In this document: positions 8,519 through 17,682 of the stretch, in pieces
Layout: each line of letters begins with the position of its first letter
Numbering within the stretch: position 1 is the first letter of the stretch
Source of the DNA: Streptomyces sp. S.PB5
Lineage (GTDB): Bacteria; Actinomycetota; Actinomycetes; Streptomycetales; Streptomycetaceae
Length of the DNA stretch: 64,000 nucleotides
Assembly: GCF_030403745.1 (NCBI RefSeq)
Contig: NZ_JAQMWP010000006.1
Coordinates: forward strand, 124,001 to 188,000
Direction: 5' to 3'
Made by a program: the position numbers and the translations under genes
The notes under the pieces: generated by a model
Database searches by the model: none
What the model was told of the DNA's origin: nothing
What the model saw: the letters and a program-made list of their open reading frames with translations, nothing else

Positions 8519-8615
8519 GAACTCGCCGAGGATGATTGAAAACCCTGTTCAGAGCATGCCGCCAATCAACTCCCGGTGCTCCAGTCTCTGTCTCGTCCCG
8601 CCGGGATCCCGGCCG

Positions 8616-8654
8616 AACGAACCAGCAGAACGAACCAGCACAACGAACCACTGG
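8616..8654 (+). repeat. Three 13-bp direct repeats before the NLP gene
   Basis: AACGAACCA recurs at 8616, 8629 and 8642 with a strict 13-bp period (AACGAACCAGCAG, AACGAACCAGCAC, AACGAACCACTGG). The last copy contains the GGAG ribosome site of the gene at 8664. It may be slippage or a leader element. Confidence 0.7.
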
Positions 8655-8663
8655 AGCACCCAC

Positions 8664-9443
8664 ATGCCGCAGACAGCCACGCCCCGCCGACGGTCCCGCC
8701 TCGCCCGCGCCGCCCTCGTCCTGGGCAGTGCCGCTGCCCTGACCGTCGGTCTGACGGGAAGCGCGAGCGCCGAGATCCTGAACCCGCTGCCGTGGAACGC
8801 GAGCACCTTCCAGAACAAGTACATGCCGCTGTTCGACTACGACACCGACGGCTGCTTCCCCGCGGCGGCGGTGGACGCGAGCGGACACCTCAACGGCGGC
8901 CTCAACCCCAGCGGCTCGATCACCGGCGGCTGCCGGACCGACCACCTGGGCAGAGCCAACACCTACTCGCAGTCCCGGTGCGCGAACGGCTGGTGCGCCT
9001 ACGTCTACGCGCTGTACTTCGAGAAGGACCAGACGCTCAACGGTGCCGACGCCTTCGGGCACCGCCACGACTGGGAGTGCGTCGTGGTCTTCCAGAAGCA
9101 GGGCGAGGAGCGGCCCCGTTACCTGGCTGCCTCCCGGCACGGCGGCTTCAGCACCCACCCGATCAACGAGGTGCCGATGGACGGCAACCACGTCAAGATC
9201 GTCTACCACAAGGACGGCGCGAGCACGCACGCCTTCCGCTTCGCCAAGTGGGGCGAGGACACGGAGGCCTGGGGCCCGGGCAACCACTGGGACACTCCGG
9301 GCCTGGTCACCATGGAGCAGATGGACAAGGCGCCGCGCGACGCCCTGTGGAACTCCCAGTGGGGCAGGGCCAACTTCCCGCTGACCAACAACCTCGTCAG
9401 CAACATCAACAAGGCCCGGCCCTCGGAGGTCCCCGCCTTCTGA
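8664..9443 (+). CDS. Secreted NPP1/NLP necrosis-inducing family protein
   Basis: 259 aa with a typical signal peptide (MPQTATPRRRSRLARAALVL..., cleavage after ASA, about residue 36). The diagnostic NLP heptapeptide GHRHDWE is intact at residues 132-138, which in the family forms part of the cation-binding site needed for membrane damage. Four cysteines are present in the mature half. NLPs from oomycetes, fungi and some actinobacteria lyse dicot plant membranes by binding sphingolipids; non-toxic homologs also exist. The start was chosen for GGAG 9 nt upstream and the signal peptide. It is monocistronic between terminators. Confidence 0.9.
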   Translation: MPQTATPRRRSRLARAALVLGSAAALTVGLTGSASAEILNPLPWNASTFQNKYMPLFDYDTDGCFPAAAVDASGHLNGGLNPSGSITGGCRTDHLGRANTYSQSRCANGWCAYVYALYFEKDQTLNGADAFGHRHDWECVVVFQKQGEERPRYLAASRHGGFSTHPINEVPMDGNHVKIVYHKDGASTHAFRFAKWGEDTEAWGPGNHWDTPGLVTMEQMDKAPRDALWNSQWGRANFPLTNNLVSNINKARPSEVPAF

Positions 9444-9468
9444 CGTGCACCGAGACGCCGCTGCCCCA

Positions 9469-9506
9469 GGCGGCCGACGCTCACTTAGCCTTGTGCGTCG
9501 GCCGCC
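9469..9506. terminator. Bidirectional terminator, 12-bp stem
   Basis: GGCGGCCGACGC (9469-9480) and GCGTCGGCCGCC (9495-9506) pair between the convergent NLP gene and terB-like gene. Placement suits both transcripts. Confidence 0.75.
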
Positions 9507-9516
9507 GGGGCCGCGG

Positions 9517-10098
9517 TCAGAGCTGGAATTCCGCCGGGTTGAGGCCCAGGGCCGCGCAGGCCTCCTGGAGGACCATCTGCTCCGCCTGGGAGAAGTGGCC
9601 GTCGGCGCCGGCGATGACGATGCCGGTCTGGACGACCGCGCGGGCCTCGGTCGGCTTCTTGGCGGCCTTGGCGATGTCCTGGAGCGCCTCCGCCTTGCCC
9701 TGCGCGAAGTTGCGGGTGAGCTGGTCCACATGCTTGTGGAAACGCGTGCGCAGCTGCTCCGGCGGGAAGTTCTGCAGCACCTCGTTGCTGAGGATCATCG
9801 ACTCCATCTGCTGCATCTCGGTCGCGTCCACATGCCCGTCGGCCGCCGCGACCAGCGCACACATCGCCATGCTGGCGTCGCGGTACGCGCCGCTCTTCAG
9901 CTCGGTCTTGATCGAGCCGAGCTGGTTCTTCAGCAGCCCGACCAGCTGGGCGCGGGAGCCTGATCCGCCATGCGACCCGGTCCGCGAACCGCTGCTCGAA
10001 CCACCGTGCGAACCGAGTCCGCCGGTCGCGCCGCGTCCGCCCTGCGCCTGCTGCTGCAGGGCCTTGGCCTGGTCCTTGAGCCGGTCGAACAGTGCCAT
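9517..10098 (-). CDS. terB: TerB-family tellurite resistance protein
   Basis: 193 aa. It starts MALFDRLKDQAKALQQQAQ, followed by a Gly/Ser-rich linker (about residues 20-50) and an all-helical TerB domain. That domain carries the two family acidic motifs AADGHVDATEMQ and GADGHFSQAEQ, which in TerB bind metal ions. TerB belongs to the Ter stress modules linked to tellurite resistance and phage inhibition. Here it stands alone, without terC/D/E neighbours in the window. The start at 10098 has GAGG 8 nt upstream. Cytoplasmic. Confidence 0.87.
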   Translation of the reverse strand: MALFDRLKDQAKALQQQAQGGRGATGGLGSHGGSSSGSRTGSHGGSGSRAQLVGLLKNQLGSIKTELKSGAYRDASMAMCALVAAADGHVDATEMQQMESMILSNEVLQNFPPEQLRTRFHKHVDQLTRNFAQGKAEALQDIAKAAKKPTEARAVVQTGIVIAGADGHFSQAEQMVLQEACAALGLNPAEFQL

Positions 10099-10204
10099 TG
10101 ACGTCACCTCGGTACTCGTCTGAGCGATCTCATCCGCACAACGGCCCCGCCCCGGCAAAGGTTCCATCGAGCCTGGGCTCAGCGGCCGCGATACGTTGCC
10201 CGGC

Positions 10205-10732
10205 ATGAGTGATCCAGGACCCGTCGCCTGGCCACCCGCCCCGATACGGACCGAACGGCTCGTCCTGCGCGCCGCCGAGGCACGGGACCGCATGACGTTC
10301 ATCGAGCTGCTCGCCTCGGCGGACGTGCACACCTACCTCGGCGGACCCCGATCGCGCGACGAGCTCGAACGCGAGACTCCCGAGGTGCCCGCGCGATGGC
10401 CCGGGAGTTTCGTCGTCGAGGCGGAGGGGGCGATGATCGGTCAGCTCCTGCTGAGGCGGGCGCCGGAGCACGCTCGTCCGGCCGCCGCGGGGAAGGTCGA
10501 TCTCGGCTACCTGTTCCTGCCGCGCGCGTGGGGGCACGGATACGCCGGCGAAGCGTGTACGGCCGCGCTCGGCCGGCTCGCCGAGGCGCTGCCCGGGGAG
10601 CCGGTGGTGCTGCACACCCAGACCGCCAACGCCCGCTCGATGCGGCTCGCGGCGAGGCTGGGGTTCACCGAGGTGGAGCGGTTCCGTGCCTGGGACGCCG
10701 AGCAATGGCTCGGCATACGCTGCCCCGCATGA
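10205..10732 (+). CDS. GNAT family N-acetyltransferase
   Basis: 175 aa of the RimJ/RimL type. It opens with IRTERLVLRAAEARD. It has the acetyl-CoA motif region YLFLPRAWGHGYAGEACTAAL and the C-terminal HTQTANARSMRLAARLGF. It probably acetylates an amine of a small molecule or a protein N-terminus; the substrate cannot be read. The ATG at 10205 lacks a ribosome site; another ATG three codons earlier is possible. A leaderless start is plausible, with ATACGTT just upstream. Its TGA overlaps the ATG of the downstream amidohydrolase (ATGA), so the two are coupled. Confidence 0.82.
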   Translation: MSDPGPVAWPPAPIRTERLVLRAAEARDRMTFIELLASADVHTYLGGPRSRDELERETPEVPARWPGSFVVEAEGAMIGQLLLRRAPEHARPAAAGKVDLGYLFLPRAWGHGYAGEACTAALGRLAEALPGEPVVLHTQTANARSMRLAARLGFTEVERFRAWDAEQWLGIRCPA

Positions 10733-11964
10733 CCTCCGCCGCCGCCCGTACCGCGCTGGAACTCACCGCCGACCTCCCGCTCCCGGACCTGGAGGATCTC
10801 TACCGGGACCTGCACCGCCACCCCGAGCTCTCGGGCCGGGAGCACCGCACGGCCGGGCTGCTCGCCGAGCGGTTCAAGGCGGCCGGGTACGACACCGTCG
10901 AGGGCATCGGCGGCACCGGGGTCGCGGGGGTCCTCCGCAATGGCGACGGGCCCGTCGTGCTCCTGCGCGCCGACATGGACGCGCTGCCGGTCCAGGAGGA
11001 GACCGGGCTGCCGTACGCCTCCGGGACGGCCGGTGTGATGCACGCGTGCGGGCACGACCTGCATGTCACCTGGCTGGCCGGGGCCGCCCGGGCGCTGGCC
11101 GCCGGGCGGGACGCCTGGTCCGGGACGCTGGTGGTGGTCGGGCAGCCCGCCGAGGAGACCGGGGGCGGGGCGGCGGCGATGGTCGCGGACGGGCTGTACG
11201 CGCGCGTGCCGCGCCCCGACGTGCTGCTCGGCCAGCACGCGGCGCCGGGCCCGGTGGGGCTGTACGCGCATGTGCCCGGGCTGATCCTGTCCGCGACGAC
11301 GGACGTCGACATCGTGGTGCACGGGCGGGGCGGGCACGGGTCGAGGCCGGAGACCACCGTCGATCCGGTGGTGACGGCGGCGTACATCGTGACGCGGCTG
11401 CAGACCGTCGTCAGCCGGGAGGTGGCCCCGCGCGAGTCGGCGGTGCTGACCGTCGGGCGCATCGAGGCCGGTACGGCGGCGAACATCATCCCCTCCACCG
11501 CCCGGATCTCCCTCAATCTGCGCACCCGGTCCGAAGCCGTACGGGACCGGATGATCGCCGCGATCCGCCGTATCGCCGAGGGCGAGTGCCTGGCCGCGGG
11601 CTGCCCGCGCGAGCCCGAGGTGACCCTCGGCGGCTCCTTCCCGGCGACCGTCAACGACGCCGGGACCGACCGGCGGGTGGCCGCCGTTCACCGCGAGGTC
11701 TTCGGCGACGGCACGGTCATCGACCCGGGCGCGGCGATGGGCAGCGAGGACTTCTCCCTGCTGGCGGCGGACGGACAGCCGTACGCCTACTGGTTCGTCA
11801 CGACCACGCCGGCCGAGGTCTGGGACGCGGCGCCCGGCGGTGACGACCTGCTGGCGCGGCTCGACGCGGTCCCCAGCAACCACAGTCCGCACTTCGCACC
11901 GGATCTGTCGGTGGTGGGGCCGGGGGTGCGGACGCTGGTGTCGGGTGCCCTGGCCCACCTGTGA
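10729..11964 (+). CDS. M20-family amidohydrolase
   Basis: 411 aa. Binuclear-metal peptidase M20D fold: RADMDALPVQEET (80-92), HACGHD (105-110), GQPAEE, GGHGSRPE in the lid domain, and a C-terminal NHSPHFAPD. Relatives hydrolyse N-acyl amino acids such as hippurate and IAA conjugates. The ATG at 10729 was chosen because it overlaps the GNAT stop. An upstream in-frame ATG (10702) would lie inside the GNAT gene. Cytoplasmic, substrate unknown. Confidence 0.9.
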   Translation: MTSAAARTALELTADLPLPDLEDLYRDLHRHPELSGREHRTAGLLAERFKAAGYDTVEGIGGTGVAGVLRNGDGPVVLLRADMDALPVQEETGLPYASGTAGVMHACGHDLHVTWLAGAARALAAGRDAWSGTLVVVGQPAEETGGGAAAMVADGLYARVPRPDVLLGQHAAPGPVGLYAHVPGLILSATTDVDIVVHGRGGHGSRPETTVDPVVTAAYIVTRLQTVVSREVAPRESAVLTVGRIEAGTAANIIPSTARISLNLRTRSEAVRDRMIAAIRRIAEGECLAAGCPREPEVTLGGSFPATVNDAGTDRRVAAVHREVFGDGTVIDPGAAMGSEDFSLLAADGQPYAYWFVTTTPAEVWDAAPGGDDLLARLDAVPSNHSPHFAPDLSVVGPGVRTLVSGALAHL

Positions 11965-12090
11965 CCCCTGTGGCGTCGTTGTCCGTGGCATGACTTACTC
12001 TTCGCTCACTCGCCACACGCGACGCACAGGTCCCGCACGTGACCGGCCGCGTGCGGCCTCCACATTCGTTCCGGGGGGTTCGAAACAGAA

Positions 12091-14049
12091 GTGCGTATGC
12101 GCTCCCTCGCGGCCGCCACCACGCTGGCGGTCCTCTTCAGCTCGGCGGCGCTCACCGCCACTCCGGCGTTCGCCGACTCGGTCAAGCCCCTCACGGCCAT
12201 CGAGGACGCGGCCGTCACCGTCGTGGACGGCACCCACCAGCGGGTCTTCATCAGCGATGCGTCCACGAACCGGATCGCCGTCACCGACGACGCGGGCAGC
12301 CTCATCGGCACGCTCACCGGCCTGCCCCAGGTCCTCGGCCTCGCGCTCAGCCCGGACGACAGCACCCTGTACGCCGCGGTCCACGGCGCCGACAAGATCG
12401 TCGCGTACGACACGGCAACCCTCGCGCAGACCGCCGAGTACGCGACCGGCACCGGGACCACCCCGTCCAGCCTCGCCCACGCCGACGGCAAGCTGTGGTT
12501 CGGCTACGGCGACCAGTGGGACTCCGACCTCGGCGTGGTCGACCTTTCCGCCGAGACGCCGACGGTCACCCTGGGCCTCGCGGTGGGCCACGACTTCGCG
12601 AGCCCGCCCGCCCTCTACGCCGACTCCGACAACCCGGGCATGCTGCTCGCCCTGGACACCAACATCAGCTCCGGCCCGATGGTCGTCTACGACATCTCCT
12701 CCGGCACGCCCGTGCTCCGCGTCGCCGAGGACAAGGGCGGCACCTACACGGGCGCGGCCCTCACCCCCGACGGCCAGAACGTCGTCGTGGCGGGACCCGG
12801 CATCCGGACTCTGATCGAGTACCGCCTCTCCGACCTGGCCGAGGTGCGCACCTACCCCCTCGCGTCGAATCCGCTGAACGTCGCCGTCGCGCCGGACGGC
12901 ACGATCGCGGCCACCGTCCTCGACACGGACGACGTGGGCGACACCTACGTGTTCCCCACCGATCCGAGCAAGCCGGTCAGTGTGCGCAACCTGTCGCACG
13001 CATGGATGCCGGGCGGGAAGCTCACCAGCTGGTCGGCGGACGGCAGCAAGCTGTTCGTGGTCACCGACACCTACTACACACCCCAGTTCCGCGTCGTCGA
13101 CGAACCCCGCAAGTACGCCGCCACGCTCAAGGTCGACGCCCCCGCCTCCGCCCCCCGGGCCAAGACCCTGACGGTCACCGGCACGCTCACCGCCGACCTG
13201 GCCCTGCCCTCCGGCACGCCGATCACGGTCACCCGCACCGACACGGAGTCGCCGAACGGCAAGCCGCTCGGCACCAAGTCCCTCGGCACGGGCGGCAGGT
13301 TCAGCTTCACCGACGTCCCGCCGGCCGGCGGCAAGGTCAAGTACACGGTGACGTACGCGGGCGACGCCGAACACACGAGCGCTTCCGCCACCGACACCGT
13401 CGACGTCTCACGCGCCACCCCGACCCTGACGCTGAACAACAACGGCAAGGTCTACTCGTACGGCCAGGACGTGAAGTTCACCGCGCACCTGGGGACGACG
13501 TACAAGAACCGCACGGTGGAGATCTGGGCCGACCCCTACGGCGCGGACAAGCCCAACAAGCTGGTGAAGACCGGCACCGTCAACTCCGACGGCAACCTGT
13601 CCGTCGTCGTGGACCTCAAGCGCAAGACCAAGCTCACGGCGAAGTTCGCGGGCGACGCCCGCTACGCGCCGAAGTCCACGCAGAGCACGGTCGGCGCCAA
13701 GGTGTCGATCTCCACGTCGGTCAGCGGCGCCTACAAGTCCAAGTACACGTGGAACCACACGTACTTGTTCTTCCGCCAGTCCAAGGACCCGGTCGTCACG
13801 GCGACGCTGCCGCCGTACGGGGGCCGCACCCAGCTGCTCCAGATCCAGTACTGGTCGGGCACCGGCTGGGTCACCACGTACCGCGAGTACTTCAAGCTCG
13901 ACTCGGCCGGGAAGTCCGCCGTGCAGCTCACGGGCACCCCGCCGAAGGGCGTCCGCTTCCGGGTCCGCAACTCCTATGTCAGCGGCTCGGGCGACAGCGT
14001 GAACACCACGACGTACGGCTCCTGGAAGTACTTCACCTTCACGAGCTGA
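12091..14049 (+). CDS. Secreted beta-propeller protein with Ig-like repeats
   Basis: 652 aa. The start is GTGCGTATGCGC, so GTG at 12091 or ATG two codons later. The signal peptide ends at PAFA. Residues about 35-340 resemble a YVTN/quinoprotein-like propeller (repeated APDGTIAAT, LSPDDSTLYAAV). Two Ig-like Big domains follow (ATLKVDAPASAPRAKTLTVTGTL, then TPTLTLNNNGKVYSYGQDVK), with a C-terminal aromatic-rich domain. A second copy of the architecture lies at 45939-47870, with the same GGGGGTTC leader and GTGCGNATGCGC start. Extracellular; function unknown. Confidence 0.8.
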   Translation: MRMRSLAAATTLAVLFSSAALTATPAFADSVKPLTAIEDAAVTVVDGTHQRVFISDASTNRIAVTDDAGSLIGTLTGLPQVLGLALSPDDSTLYAAVHGADKIVAYDTATLAQTAEYATGTGTTPSSLAHADGKLWFGYGDQWDSDLGVVDLSAETPTVTLGLAVGHDFASPPALYADSDNPGMLLALDTNISSGPMVVYDISSGTPVLRVAEDKGGTYTGAALTPDGQNVVVAGPGIRTLIEYRLSDLAEVRTYPLASNPLNVAVAPDGTIAATVLDTDDVGDTYVFPTDPSKPVSVRNLSHAWMPGGKLTSWSADGSKLFVVTDTYYTPQFRVVDEPRKYAATLKVDAPASAPRAKTLTVTGTLTADLALPSGTPITVTRTDTESPNGKPLGTKSLGTGGRFSFTDVPPAGGKVKYTVTYAGDAEHTSASATDTVDVSRATPTLTLNNNGKVYSYGQDVKFTAHLGTTYKNRTVEIWADPYGADKPNKLVKTGTVNSDGNLSVVVDLKRKTKLTAKFAGDARYAPKSTQSTVGAKVSISTSVSGAYKSKYTWNHTYLFFRQSKDPVVTATLPPYGGRTQLLQIQYWSGTGWVTTYREYFKLDSAGKSAVQLTGTPPKGVRFRVRNSYVSGSGDSVNTTTYGSWKYFTFTS

Positions 14050-14050
14050 T

Positions 14051-15109
14051 TCACGAGCTGAGCGTCTGCAACTCCCGCAGATGCCTGTGCACATGGTCCA
14101 GGGCGCCCTCCCGGCGCCCCGGCACCCGCGCCCTCAGGTCGGCCAGCGCGGGCCCGAGTTCCCGGGCCCGTGCCGGGTCGCCGATCCGCCCCCACTGGTG
14201 GTGGGCCCGGTCGACGGCGGCCTCCACGGCGGGCGCGTCGGGCGCCTGTCCGGCGGCGAGCCGGGTGGTCGCCACCGCCAGCCACGCCCGGCAGCTGCGC
14301 GCCGGATCCCCGGCGAACATCGCCAGATCCGCCCGCACCTCGGTCCAGTGCAGCGCCTCCTCGGACGCCGGCCCGTGCGCGCGTACGGCGGTCAGCTCGT
14401 GGTGCGCGGCGAGGGAATCGGCGTCCCCGTGCCGCCGGGCGGCGACGGCGGCGGAGATCAGCACATGCGGGTCACCGGCCGCCGGTCCCTGTGCGGTCAG
14501 GGTGTATCCCACGCTGTCCTGCGGGATCCGGCTCAGCGCCTGCTGGTGCAACTGCTCCGGCGGGGGCCGGTGTCCACTGCGCAGGATCGTCGCGACCGCC
14601 TTCATGTACGCGGGCGTCGCCACCGTACGTCTGGACGGCGGCGGCGCGATCCTGCCGTACACCGCGTTGTTGCGGCCCGTGTCGAAGGGGTTGGCCCGCA
14701 GCCACTCCCAGGTCTCCGCATCGGCGTGCAGATCGAGGACGAAGGTCGTCGCGCCGGCCGGGCGCAGGCGCAGTTCCTCCCTGAACCAGTGCCAGGGGAA
14801 GGCGGTGTAGCGGACCGTCGAGGGTGTGGTGCGGGCGAGCGCGAGGTGGGGCAGGTGCTGGCGGCGGTCCAACTGGAGCTGCCCGGTGACGAACACGGTC
14901 AGCGGGCCCGGTGCCGCGGCGGCCGCGCGCAGTCGCGTCAGCACCGCCTGCGGCTCCAACGGGTCGGCGAGCTCAACCACGTTGGCCGTGTCCGTGCCGG
15001 ACAGGACGGCGGGCGGTACGGCGGCGAGGACGGGGAGCACGGAGGCCGCGTCGACCAGACACCCCTTGCCTGCCGGTGCGGCGGCGAGCAGCAGCACGGT
15101 TCCGGGCAT
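14051..15109 (-). CDS. Conserved hypothetical protein, helical C-terminus
   Basis: 352 aa, not recognised. The N-terminal half looks alpha/beta (VLLLAAAPAGKGCLVDAASVLPVLA; PLTVFVTGQLQLD). The second half is Ala/Arg-rich and helical, resembling TPR-type repeats (DPHVLISAAVAARRHGDADSLAAHHELTAVRAHG). It has no signal peptide or membrane segment. The ATG at 15109 follows GGGAGGG. It is convergent with the beta-propeller gene, leaving 1 nt between stops, so they must share or read through terminators. Confidence 0.65.
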   Translation of the reverse strand: MPGTVLLLAAAPAGKGCLVDAASVLPVLAAVPPAVLSGTDTANVVELADPLEPQAVLTRLRAAAAAPGPLTVFVTGQLQLDRRQHLPHLALARTTPSTVRYTAFPWHWFREELRLRPAGATTFVLDLHADAETWEWLRANPFDTGRNNAVYGRIAPPPSRRTVATPAYMKAVATILRSGHRPPPEQLHQQALSRIPQDSVGYTLTAQGPAAGDPHVLISAAVAARRHGDADSLAAHHELTAVRAHGPASEEALHWTEVRADLAMFAGDPARSCRAWLAVATTRLAAGQAPDAPAVEAAVDRAHHQWGRIGDPARARELGPALADLRARVPGRREGALDHVHRHLRELQTLSS

Positions 15110-15178
15110 CGGTCCCTCCCCATCCCCCGTCGATCACGTACGGCAGCACCGTAACCGCTGCGGCTGCAAAGGTGGACC

Positions 15179-16348
15179 TCAGGACTGCAAACGTCCCTTT
15201 CCTGCCGGGTCGCCCAGCTGTTGCCGTGCGGGCCGCCGTACCGCGAACACCGTCGTGTCGTCCGCAAGGCGCCCGCCGCAGTGCCGGAGCGTGCCGTCGC
15301 GGACGAGGTCGACCAGGCGGCGGGGTTCGGCGGTCCGCGGATCGGCGGCGACGGCGTCGGTGACCTCGGCGGCGAGCGGGTAGAACAGGCCCTCGGCGTC
15401 GCGGGCCTCGGTGACCCCGTCCGTGGTGAGCAGCAGGGTCTCGGCGGCGGCCAGGGGCACGCGCCGCACGGGCGGCGGTCCGTCGGCGGCGAGTTCAGCG
15501 AGGCCGAGCGGGAGCCCCTCGCCGGCCGGCAGCTGGCGTACGCCGTCGGGGCCGACGATCAGCGGGGGGTCGTGGCCGAAGACGATCACGTCCACCGCGT
15601 CGGGAACGTCGTCGGGGAAGCCGAGCAGTACGGCGGTGGCGAACCGGTGCTCCTCGTCGCCGCGGCCGAGGGCCTTGATGTGCCCGCGGTGCCGGAGCAT
15701 CCGTGTCTCCAGCCGGTCGGCGACCGTCCGGAGGTCCGGCTCGTGGTACCCGGCCTCCCGGAACGTGCCGAGCAGCGCGGCCGCCGTCTCCACCGCGCCC
15801 AGCCCCTTGCCCTGGACGTCGCCGACCAGCACGCGCGTGCCGTGCGGGCCGGGCTGGATGTCGTAGAAGTCGCCGCCGACCCGGGCGTCGACGTCGGACG
15901 AGAGATAGACCGCCGCGTGCTCCAGACCGGCCCAGTCGGAGGGCAGGGGGCGCAGCACGGTGCGGCGGGTGGTGTCGGCGACGTCCCGCATGTGCAGCAT
16001 CTTCCGCTCGCCGCGGACCCGGACCGCACAGGCCAGCACGGCGAGGACGCCGCCGATGCCGACGAGGAGGAAGTCGGGCAGGCCGCTCTGGTACCGGTTG
16101 GGGTACGAGGTGTCGGCGAGGAGGTAGGTCAGCAGCGCGAGCACGGCGAAGACGGCGGTGCCCCGCACCCCGCAGATCGCGGCGGCGATGCCCGGCACCA
16201 GCACGACCCAGGTGATCATCCGGAACTCGCCCGCGGTGTTGAAGTCGATCAGCGTGATCCCGGCGAGCAGCAGCAGCGGCGGCACCCAGGCGACGCTGCG
16301 GCCGCGGATCCGCAGCAGCTCGCCGCGGCTACGGACGTCGCCCTTCAT
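15179..16348 (-). CDS. Membrane PP2C (SpoIIE-type) serine phosphatase
   Basis: 389 aa. About five N-terminal hydrophobic segments (residues 18-105) are followed by a PP2C/SpoIIE phosphatase domain. It has the metal-binding motifs GGDFYDI, LVGDVQGKG, TTDGVTEARD and DDTTVFAV. Proteins of this layout dephosphorylate anti-sigma-factor antagonists in Streptomyces; no anti-sigma partner is adjacent. The ribosome site before ATG 16348 is weak. It lies downstream of a divergent small membrane-protein gene. Confidence 0.88.
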   Translation of the reverse strand: MKGDVRSRGELLRIRGRSVAWVPPLLLLAGITLIDFNTAGEFRMITWVVLVPGIAAAICGVRGTAVFAVLALLTYLLADTSYPNRYQSGLPDFLLVGIGGVLAVLACAVRVRGERKMLHMRDVADTTRRTVLRPLPSDWAGLEHAAVYLSSDVDARVGGDFYDIQPGPHGTRVLVGDVQGKGLGAVETAAALLGTFREAGYHEPDLRTVADRLETRMLRHRGHIKALGRGDEEHRFATAVLLGFPDDVPDAVDVIVFGHDPPLIVGPDGVRQLPAGEGLPLGLAELAADGPPPVRRVPLAAAETLLLTTDGVTEARDAEGLFYPLAAEVTDAVAADPRTAEPRRLVDLVRDGTLRHCGGRLADDTTVFAVRRPARQQLGDPAGKGRLQS

Positions 16349-16455
16349 GACGTTCAGCGAAACACGGGCGGTCCGGGGTCGCCATCCGACTTGCCAGGGC
16401 TGCTCGGCAGGTGTGCTCTGGAATCCGGGGGCGAGGAGAGAGAAGGAGTCCTCTC

Positions 16456-16905
16456 ATGGCTCATGCGGCACCCGCGTCCGGCGGGATCAGCGGACCGGCC
16501 GGCGGCACCCGACTGCCCGACATCTTCAGCGAGCGCGCCCACCTGGCGGCGCGCTACGGCATCCCCGTGGTCCTCGGGCTCGTCTACGGCTACTGGGCCG
16601 CGGCGAACCGGCGCGGCGGCGGCGAGATCACCGGCTGGAACATCCTGTTCGGCTTCGTGACCGCGATCGCGTTCATCGTGCTGTGCATCGCGGTGGCGAC
16701 CTTCGCGCCCCTGCTCAAGCGGGAACTGCACTCGCTGGTGAAGTCCGCGTTCGCGGGGGCGGCGATCGGGTTCCTGTACAGCCAGACCGGGGAGAGCGTG
16801 CTCCGGTCGACGGCCCTGGGACTGGGCGTCATGGCGGGCATCTTCATCGGGTTCTTCTACCGGTACTACACACATGAGGACGCCGAAGGGAACCGGCTGT
16901 ACTGA
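16456..16905 (+). CDS. Small multi-span membrane protein, hypothetical
   Basis: 149 aa with about four hydrophobic segments (GIPVVLGLVYGYWAA, ILFGFVTAIAFIVLCIAVATF, AFAGAAIGFLYS, LGVMAGIFIGFFY) and a short charged C-terminus HEDAEGNRLY. The start is firm, with AAGGAG 8 nt before ATG. I do not recognise a named domain. It is divergent from the PP2C gene. Confidence 0.75.
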   Translation: MAHAAPASGGISGPAGGTRLPDIFSERAHLAARYGIPVVLGLVYGYWAAANRRGGGEITGWNILFGFVTAIAFIVLCIAVATFAPLLKRELHSLVKSAFAGAAIGFLYSQTGESVLRSTALGLGVMAGIFIGFFYRYYTHEDAEGNRLY

Positions 16906-16907
16906 GA

Positions 16908-16956
16908 GTTCCCCGCGCCCCCCGCGCCCCCGCGCCCCTCAGGAGGCGCGGGGAAC
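16908..16956. terminator. Bidirectional terminator, 12-bp stem
   Basis: GTTCCCCGCGCC (16908-16919) and GGCGCGGGGAAC (16945-16956) enclose a 25-nt C-rich loop between convergent genes ending at 16905 and 16962. Confidence 0.65.
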
Positions 16957-16961
16957 GGTTC

Positions 16962-17504
16962 TCACCACCCGCCCGGATACGGCCCCCACGCGTCCGCCGA
17001 GGATCCGGCCGCGCTCCAGCTCCACGAGCCGGACGCGCTCCACGAGCCGGATCCCGACGCGCTCCACGAGTCGTTCCAGTACGGGTCGTCCCAGTTGCTC
17101 CAGGAGCCGTCCTTCCACTCCGGGCATGGATCGGAACAGCTCGGCACCCAGCGGCCGCCGGTGTCGACGAACGCGGCGCTGGCCCAGCCCTGGGCGCCGA
17201 CGAGCCAGTACCAGTACGGGTTGCCGTTGACGCTCTGTCCCCGGACCCTGCACTCCACGCGGTCCTGGCTCCAGGGTGAGAGCCGGTCGACGACGGGTGA
17301 GTGCGTGGTGGGCGCGGCTCTCACATTGAGGGCGACGCCGGAGACGATGGTGCCCCAGATCGGACCGCCGGATCCGCCGTGTTGTCCGTCGGCGTATGTC
17401 GGCGGGGTCGCGGCTGCCGCTGATGTCCCCGCCGCCGCGGCGGCCAGGGTGCCACCGGTGAGCAGGACAGCGGCCAGGGTCCGCAGGGCCGGAGTGGTGC
17501 GCAT
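16962..17504 (-). CDS. Secreted SH3b-domain protein
   Basis: 180 aa. Signal peptide (MRTTPALRTLAAVLLTGGTLAAAAAG..., cleavage near SAAAA). A bacterial SH3 domain follows (ALNVRAAPTTHSPVVDRLSPW ... YWYWLVGAQGWASAAFVDTG) with paired cysteines around PSCSDPCPEW. The C-terminus is a low-complexity Trp/Ser tail (DSWSASGSGSWSASG). GGAGG precedes ATG 17504. Probably extracellular and cell-wall associated. A palindrome CACCCG-TT-CGGGTG (17536-17549) sits 32 nt upstream of the start and could be an operator. Confidence 0.82.
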   Translation of the reverse strand: MRTTPALRTLAAVLLTGGTLAAAAAGTSAAAATPPTYADGQHGGSGGPIWGTIVSGVALNVRAAPTTHSPVVDRLSPWSQDRVECRVRGQSVNGNPYWYWLVGAQGWASAAFVDTGGRWVPSCSDPCPEWKDGSWSNWDDPYWNDSWSASGSGSWSASGSWSWSAAGSSADAWGPYPGGW

Positions 17505-17682
17505 GATCGGCCTCCTTCTCCCCAGAACCAGGAAACACCCGTTCGGGTGAACCCTCCACCGGAGAGCGGAATCCCCAGTTCCGCCAAGGGCGACCGCCCG
17601 TGCACCGGCCCGTAAACCGCCCGTACACCCGTATGCAGTCACCCCGCTCGCGCCCCCGCCCGCACGCGCCTTGCCTGGAAGC

